A stretch of 64,000 nucleotides of DNA, from positions 2,174,001-2,238,000 of the forward strand of contig JABXYP010000001.1 of the NCBI GenBank assembly GCA_024701455.1, given 5' to 3'. The stretch is from Bacillus sp. A301a_S52 (lineage in GTDB: Bacteria; Bacillota; Bacilli; Bacillales; Salisediminibacteriaceae). Position 1 is the first letter of the stretch. Each line of letters opens with the position of its first letter. The notes under the pieces are model-generated. The model saw only the letters and a program-made list of their open reading frames with translations, was not told the DNA's origin and did no database searches. Made by a program: the position numbers and the translations under genes. This document shows, in pieces, positions 61,152-64,000 of this stretch.

Positions 61152-62099
61152 TTGCTAAAAAAAATGAAGAAAAAATCATGGACTGTGATGATCTCCTCTG
61201 GTCCCCAATCGTCAATTAAACAATTTAAGTTTCGAAGTTTATTTGTTTATAGCGCTATTGGTTTAGTCACGGCCGCAATTGTTACTTTCGGTATCTTAAC
61301 CATTGCATACGATAACTTAAGAGTTGAAGTGACAGCTTTAACGAACGACTTACACGAACGGGAAGAGGAGATAGCCAAATTAAACAATGAAAATCATGCT
61401 ATTTATGAAGAAGCCACGGCTGTACAAGAAACGGTGGAGGAATTTAAGCAAATTGAAGAGCTTTTAAACGACCTAGATCTAGACCTCCCTTCTGAAACAT
61501 TTGAAGAGGATGGAAGCGGTGGTTTAGAACTTGAAGAAAATCCAGATATCTCTTCTGTAAATCAAGATATTCACAGTGATTTAATTGCTATACATTCAGA
61601 GTTACCAGAACTATTAAAAGACTTTGAAAGTACAGTGGACGCTCTAGTGGCTTATGAGGAGCAATTACGAACAGTACCAACTCTTTTTCCAGCTGCTGAA
61701 GGGCGCATTTCTTCAGAGTTTGGTAATCGAAATGATCCGTTTACTGGGGCTAAAAGATTCCATTCTGGAACAGATGTAGCTGCTCCGTTAGACACTGAGA
61801 TTTATGCAGCCGCCGACGGTGTTGTGACAGAAGCTGTTCGAGAGGATGGTTATGGTAATAAGATTGTGATAAGTCATGGTGACACATATGAGACACTATA
61901 TGCTCACTTAAACTCAATGGACGTTTCTGTCGGTGATGAGGTCAAAAAAGGAGATTTCATTGGCGGAATGGGTACAACTGGAAGAAGTACAGGTGTTCAT
62001 TTACACTATGAAATCAGGCGATATGGTGAATTAATTGATCCTTATAAATACATGACCTTCCATCAGCAAGAAAACGATATTGATGAAGACGAAAGTTGA
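61152..62099 (+). CDS. membrane-anchored M23 (LytM) peptidoglycan endopeptidase
   Basis: A 315-residue protein: cytoplasmic basic N-terminus, one transmembrane helix (about 30-52), a coiled coil (about 55-105), an acidic Glu/Asp/Gly linker, and a C-terminal M23 domain (about 180-300) with zinc ligands in FHSGTDVAAP (HxxxD) and HLHYEI (HxH). It cleaves peptide cross-links in the wall. Start: TTG at 61152, spaced 7 nt from GGGG; ATG at 61164 is the alternative. The stop codon is 9 nt before a bactofilin gene, a pairing seen for wall-remodelling M23 enzymes. Confidence 0.9.
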   Translation: MLKKMKKKSWTVMISSGPQSSIKQFKFRSLFVYSAIGLVTAAIVTFGILTIAYDNLRVEVTALTNDLHEREEEIAKLNNENHAIYEEATAVQETVEEFKQIEELLNDLDLDLPSETFEEDGSGGLELEENPDISSVNQDIHSDLIAIHSELPELLKDFESTVDALVAYEEQLRTVPTLFPAAEGRISSEFGNRNDPFTGAKRFHSGTDVAAPLDTEIYAAADGVVTEAVREDGYGNKIVISHGDTYETLYAHLNSMDVSVGDEVKKGDFIGGMGTTGRSTGVHLHYEIRRYGELIDPYKYMTFHQQENDIDEDES

Positions 62100-62108
62100 G
62101 GTGGCACT

Positions 62109-62537
62109 ATGTTTTCAAATAAGAAAAATGAAAAAAAATTAAGTGAAGTTTCTACGATAATTGGCGAAGAGACCGTGTTTAAAGGAAGTTTGGACGTTAA
62201 TTCGAGCATCAGAATTGATGGCCAAGTAGATGGTGATGTCACTTGTTACGGAGATGTTACAATCGGGAAGACAGGTCGTGTTGAAAACGACTTAAAGGCT
62301 CGTAATTTATTTTTAGCTGGGGCAGTAAAAGGGAATGTAAAAGTTGAAGGCAAAATTCATATTTATGATACTGGCTCTTTAGAAGGCAAGGCTGAAATGA
62401 GTACGATTATTATTGAAGAAAAAGGGAGATTCCACGGGGAAAGTATTATGACTGGCACCGTATCATCCACTGAAGAATCTTCTAAAATTCTAGAGATAGA
62501 AGAAGCGAAAGCGCCCAAAAGTGATTCCTCATCTTAA
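62109..62537 (+). CDS. bactofilin-family polymer-forming protein
   Basis: A 142-residue bactofilin (DUF583): a beta-helix core of short repeats, TIIGEETVFKGSLDVNSSIRIDGQVDGDV then GDVTIGKTGRVENDLKARNLFLAGAVKGNV then GKIHIYDTGSLEGKAEMST, flanked by a charged N-terminus and a disordered acidic tail. Bactofilins assemble nucleotide-free filaments at the membrane and position wall enzymes. It is comparable to Bacillus YhbE/YhbF and cotranscribed with the M23 peptidase, its likely client. Ribosome binding site TTGAGGTGGCACT. Confidence 0.92.
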   Translation: MFSNKKNEKKLSEVSTIIGEETVFKGSLDVNSSIRIDGQVDGDVTCYGDVTIGKTGRVENDLKARNLFLAGAVKGNVKVEGKIHIYDTGSLEGKAEMSTIIIEEKGRFHGESIMTGTVSSTEESSKILEIEEAKAPKSDSSS

Positions 62538-62544
62538 ATATTAA

Positions 62545-62599
62545 CATCATAAACTAACCGCCTTGTGTTGTCACAGCATAAGGCGGTTAGTTTATGATG
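62545..62599. repeat. long hairpin after the bactofilin gene
   Basis: CATCATAAACTAACCGCCTT pairs perfectly with AAGGCGGTTAGTTTATGATG (20 bp), inner loop with GTG/CAC. There is no proper U-tract (GCTAAATT), so it may be a terminator working by stem strength or an mRNA-end stabiliser. Confidence 0.8.
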
Positions 62600-62676
62600 C
62601 TAAATTATGAAAATTTATTCAGAAGAAGTTTATCCTTTTTAAAATAAATGAATTAAGGAGCAGGCAATATGACATG

Positions 62677-62758
62677 TTTATCACAGGTAACCAGCCTTAA
62701 ACCTCCCTGCTCAAAATGGAGAGCGGGAGGTAATGTCCTGATAGAAGCTCCGTTTTAT
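62677..62758 (+). repeat. dispersed intergenic repeat, copy L (shortened)
   Basis: 82 bp: TTTATCACAGGTAACCAGCC, AAACCTCCCTGCTCAAAATG, GAGAGCGGGAGGTAATGTCC, TGATAGAAGCTCCGTTTTAT. CCTCCC and GGGAGG pair as in the full copies; the second hairpin is missing. Confidence 0.82.
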
Positions 62759-62834
62759 AACTTGATATGTCTTGTTGTTAGAGATATGAAACATTTTGGT
62801 GGAAACTACCGTATGACTATAAGAGGTGAGTTTT

Positions 62835-64000
62835 ATGTATAAATTTATTTTAACGTATGCAGCAGTTATCATGATTATAGTCGGCCTTCCTACTATCGTA
62901 AAAGCAGCTGACTATTCAATTGAGGAAGTCGTGATCCATGCACACATTCAAGAAGACGGTAGTGTGTATGTAGAAGAAACGTTTTTATACTCATTTACGG
63001 ACGAATTTAATGGCATAATTAGAACGTTAAATCCTAAGGAAGGAACAACTATTCGTGATATTGAAGCGTTCGAAAACGGAACACCTTTAACAGTTGACAC
63101 AAAGCATGATATAGAGCACTATATTTCTCGCCATGGGCATAACGAGAATATTGAAATTGATATTCATTATCGTATTGATAATGGTATGGATTTTTATGAA
63201 GATATGGCCGAATTTTACTGGCCTTTTTTCGATAGTACTAATGAATCTACTTATGAAGATCTAACAATCGCTATCTATCCTCCAGACAAAAGCGCTAACA
63301 CATTAGCTATTGGCTATGATGAAGGAGAAAACACAGAAATTATCCAGGAAGACGGATCAGTTATTTTTAGCATGGGGGAAGTGAAGTCAGGGAGAAATGG
63401 TGATGTACGAGTCGCTTTTGATAAAGTACTTTTCCAAGGAGCATCTGTTACAAAAGAAGGCTTTCTGGAAACAGACATAAGGAGTGAACAAGAGGAGCGG
63501 GCCGATGAAGCTGCTACATATGCTGCACGGCAGCAAATAGTAAAACATACGGCTTTTATTGCCTTACCGATAATAGGCCTTATATATTTTATCGTTATTC
63601 TCAATGTTATAAAAGGAAATCACCATAGAAAACAAGATGTCAATTATTTACAGAACAATAATGAAATACCGGAAACAGACATGACTATGCCTGAAACAAT
63701 CGTCTTTTATAACCGCTATGCAGTGACAGCGGAAGTGTTAACAGCTTCCTTGCTAGATCTCGTGCGACTTAAAAAAGTTGAACAACTAGAGAGCTACACA
63801 TTTCGATTGAAAGACAGAACAGATTTGGAAGAAGACGAAAAAATATTAGTATCTTGGCTATTTGATGACATAGGAGACGGAAAAATATTTAAGTTAGCTG
63901 ACTTCAATGCCTATTACACTGTTGAAGATAAGGGGACCCATCTTGAAAAAAAGCAGACCTCATGGACACAAGCTATCGTAAATAAACTAAAAGATAAGAA
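62835..64000 (+). CDS. DUF2207 membrane protein (partial, 3' end outside window)
   Basis: An open frame of 388 codons to the window end, starting at the ATG after AAGAGGTGAGTTTT. A signal peptide (about 1-25, ending VKAADY) is followed by an extracytoplasmic DUF2207 domain (SIEEVVIHAHIQEDGSVYVEETFLYSF, GIIRTLNPKEGTTIRDIEAF, EDMAEFYWPFF), a transmembrane helix (about residues 236-256, IALPIIGLIYFIVILNVI), and a cytoplasmic part (YNRYAVTAEVLTASLLDLVRLKKVE) typical of YciQ-like proteins. Function of the family is unknown. The gene probably encodes 550-600 residues in full. Confidence 0.85.
   Translation, partial: MYKFILTYAAVIMIIVGLPTIVKAADYSIEEVVIHAHIQEDGSVYVEETFLYSFTDEFNGIIRTLNPKEGTTIRDIEAFENGTPLTVDTKHDIEHYISRHGHNENIEIDIHYRIDNGMDFYEDMAEFYWPFFDSTNESTYEDLTIAIYPPDKSANTLAIGYDEGENTEIIQEDGSVIFSMGEVKSGRNGDVRVAFDKVLFQGASVTKEGFLETDIRSEQEERADEAATYAARQQIVKHTAFIALPIIGLIYFIVILNVIKGNHHRKQDVNYLQNNNEIPETDMTMPETIVFYNRYAVTAEVLTASLLDLVRLKKVEQLESYTFRLKDRTDLEEDEKILVSWLFDDIGDGKIFKLADFNAYYTVEDKGTHLEKKQTSWTQAIVNKLKDK

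Noticed and set aside
3620..62758. Dispersed repeats as a CRISPR array
   Set aside because: The copies are not in tandem, have no regular spacers, vary in length and lie many kilobases apart. No cas gene is present.
62669..62842. 57-codon frame with AAGGAGCAGGCAAT ribosome-binding-like sequence running through repeat copy L
   Set aside because: It is made almost wholly of repeat sequence and runs into the DUF2207 start. Other copies do not share the frame, so translation is unlikely.
63314..63604. 96-codon reverse-strand frame near the right edge
   Set aside because: Antisense to the DUF2207 gene, whose frame is open from 62835 to the window end.
1..64000. tRNA, rRNA, prophage or insertion sequence
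   Set aside because: No cloverleaf-like block ending in CCA, no rRNA signature, and no integrase, transposase or phage structural gene was seen on either strand.

Overview
This 64 kb window is chromosomal DNA from a low-GC Firmicute, most likely a Bacillaceae member of the alkaliphilic or salt-tolerant Bacillus type. The basis is close resemblance to Bacillus subtilis proteins recalled from memory (PncA, YpgR, YdbS/YdbT, SigI/RsgI, Dck/Dgk, PatA, OdhAB, AcsA, FosB), AGGAGG-type ribosome binding sites, frequent GTG and TTG starts, and compact hairpin-plus-U-tract terminators. No rRNA, tRNA, CRISPR array, prophage or insertion sequence was found. The first gene (cbpA-like) and the last (DUF2207) run off the window.

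Layout. 0-6 kb: a c-di-AMP-binding CBS protein, nicotinamidase pncA, a YeeE/YedE-type sulfur-compound transporter divergent from two thioredoxin-fold proteins, a phosphoesterase and ypgR. 6-14 kb: a stand-alone sigma-region-1.1-like protein, ydbS-ydbT, the sigI-rsgI sigma/anti-sigma pair, and a telA-family gene with its partner. 14-20 kb: tatA-tatC, deoxynucleoside kinases dgk-dck, a DegV protein and a patatin. 21-28 kb: two MFS transporters, a ctaM-like protein and a membrane-anchored subtilase with a probable Cache-like ectodomain. 28-38 kb: acsA, fumC, a dipeptidase, a fructosamine-kinase-like protein, msrA-msrB, an ABC-class ATPase, a DUF4397 protein and a DD-carboxypeptidase. 39-50 kb: an HSL-type hydrolase, patA, odhA-odhB, HAD phosphatases, a DUF418 protein and a Gfo/Idh/MocA oxidoreductase. 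50-54 kb: small GNAT and glyoxalase-fold (VOC) genes including fosB, then a cold-shock gene. 55-61 kb: a class II aldolase/zinc dehydrogenase pair divergent from an acyltransferase, a lipid kinase and a UgtP-like glycosyltransferase, which looks like a membrane-lipid locus. 61-64 kb: an M23 peptidase with a bactofilin, then a DUF2207 protein.

The most unusual content is a dispersed non-coding repeat. I find about twelve copies, in both orientations, all outside genes apart from overlaps with a stop codon. Full copies are about 130-160 bp and carry two sets of inverted arms. Short copies (about 50-100 bp) mostly keep both ends and lose the middle, as a miniature mobile element or a selected RNA structure would. 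Two copies overlap the stop codon of the preceding gene (fosB and an OFA-type transporter), and several others start within about 20 nt of a stop codon. Some run straight into the ribosome binding site of the next gene.

Functional threads: central carbon metabolism (acsA, fumC, odhAB, with a convincing CcpA operator on odhA), redox and sulfur repair (thioredoxins, msrAB, sulfur transporter), and envelope biology (Tat, RsgI, PBP, M23/bactofilin, lipid locus, YdbST). All names rest on motif and sequence memory; no database search was run.
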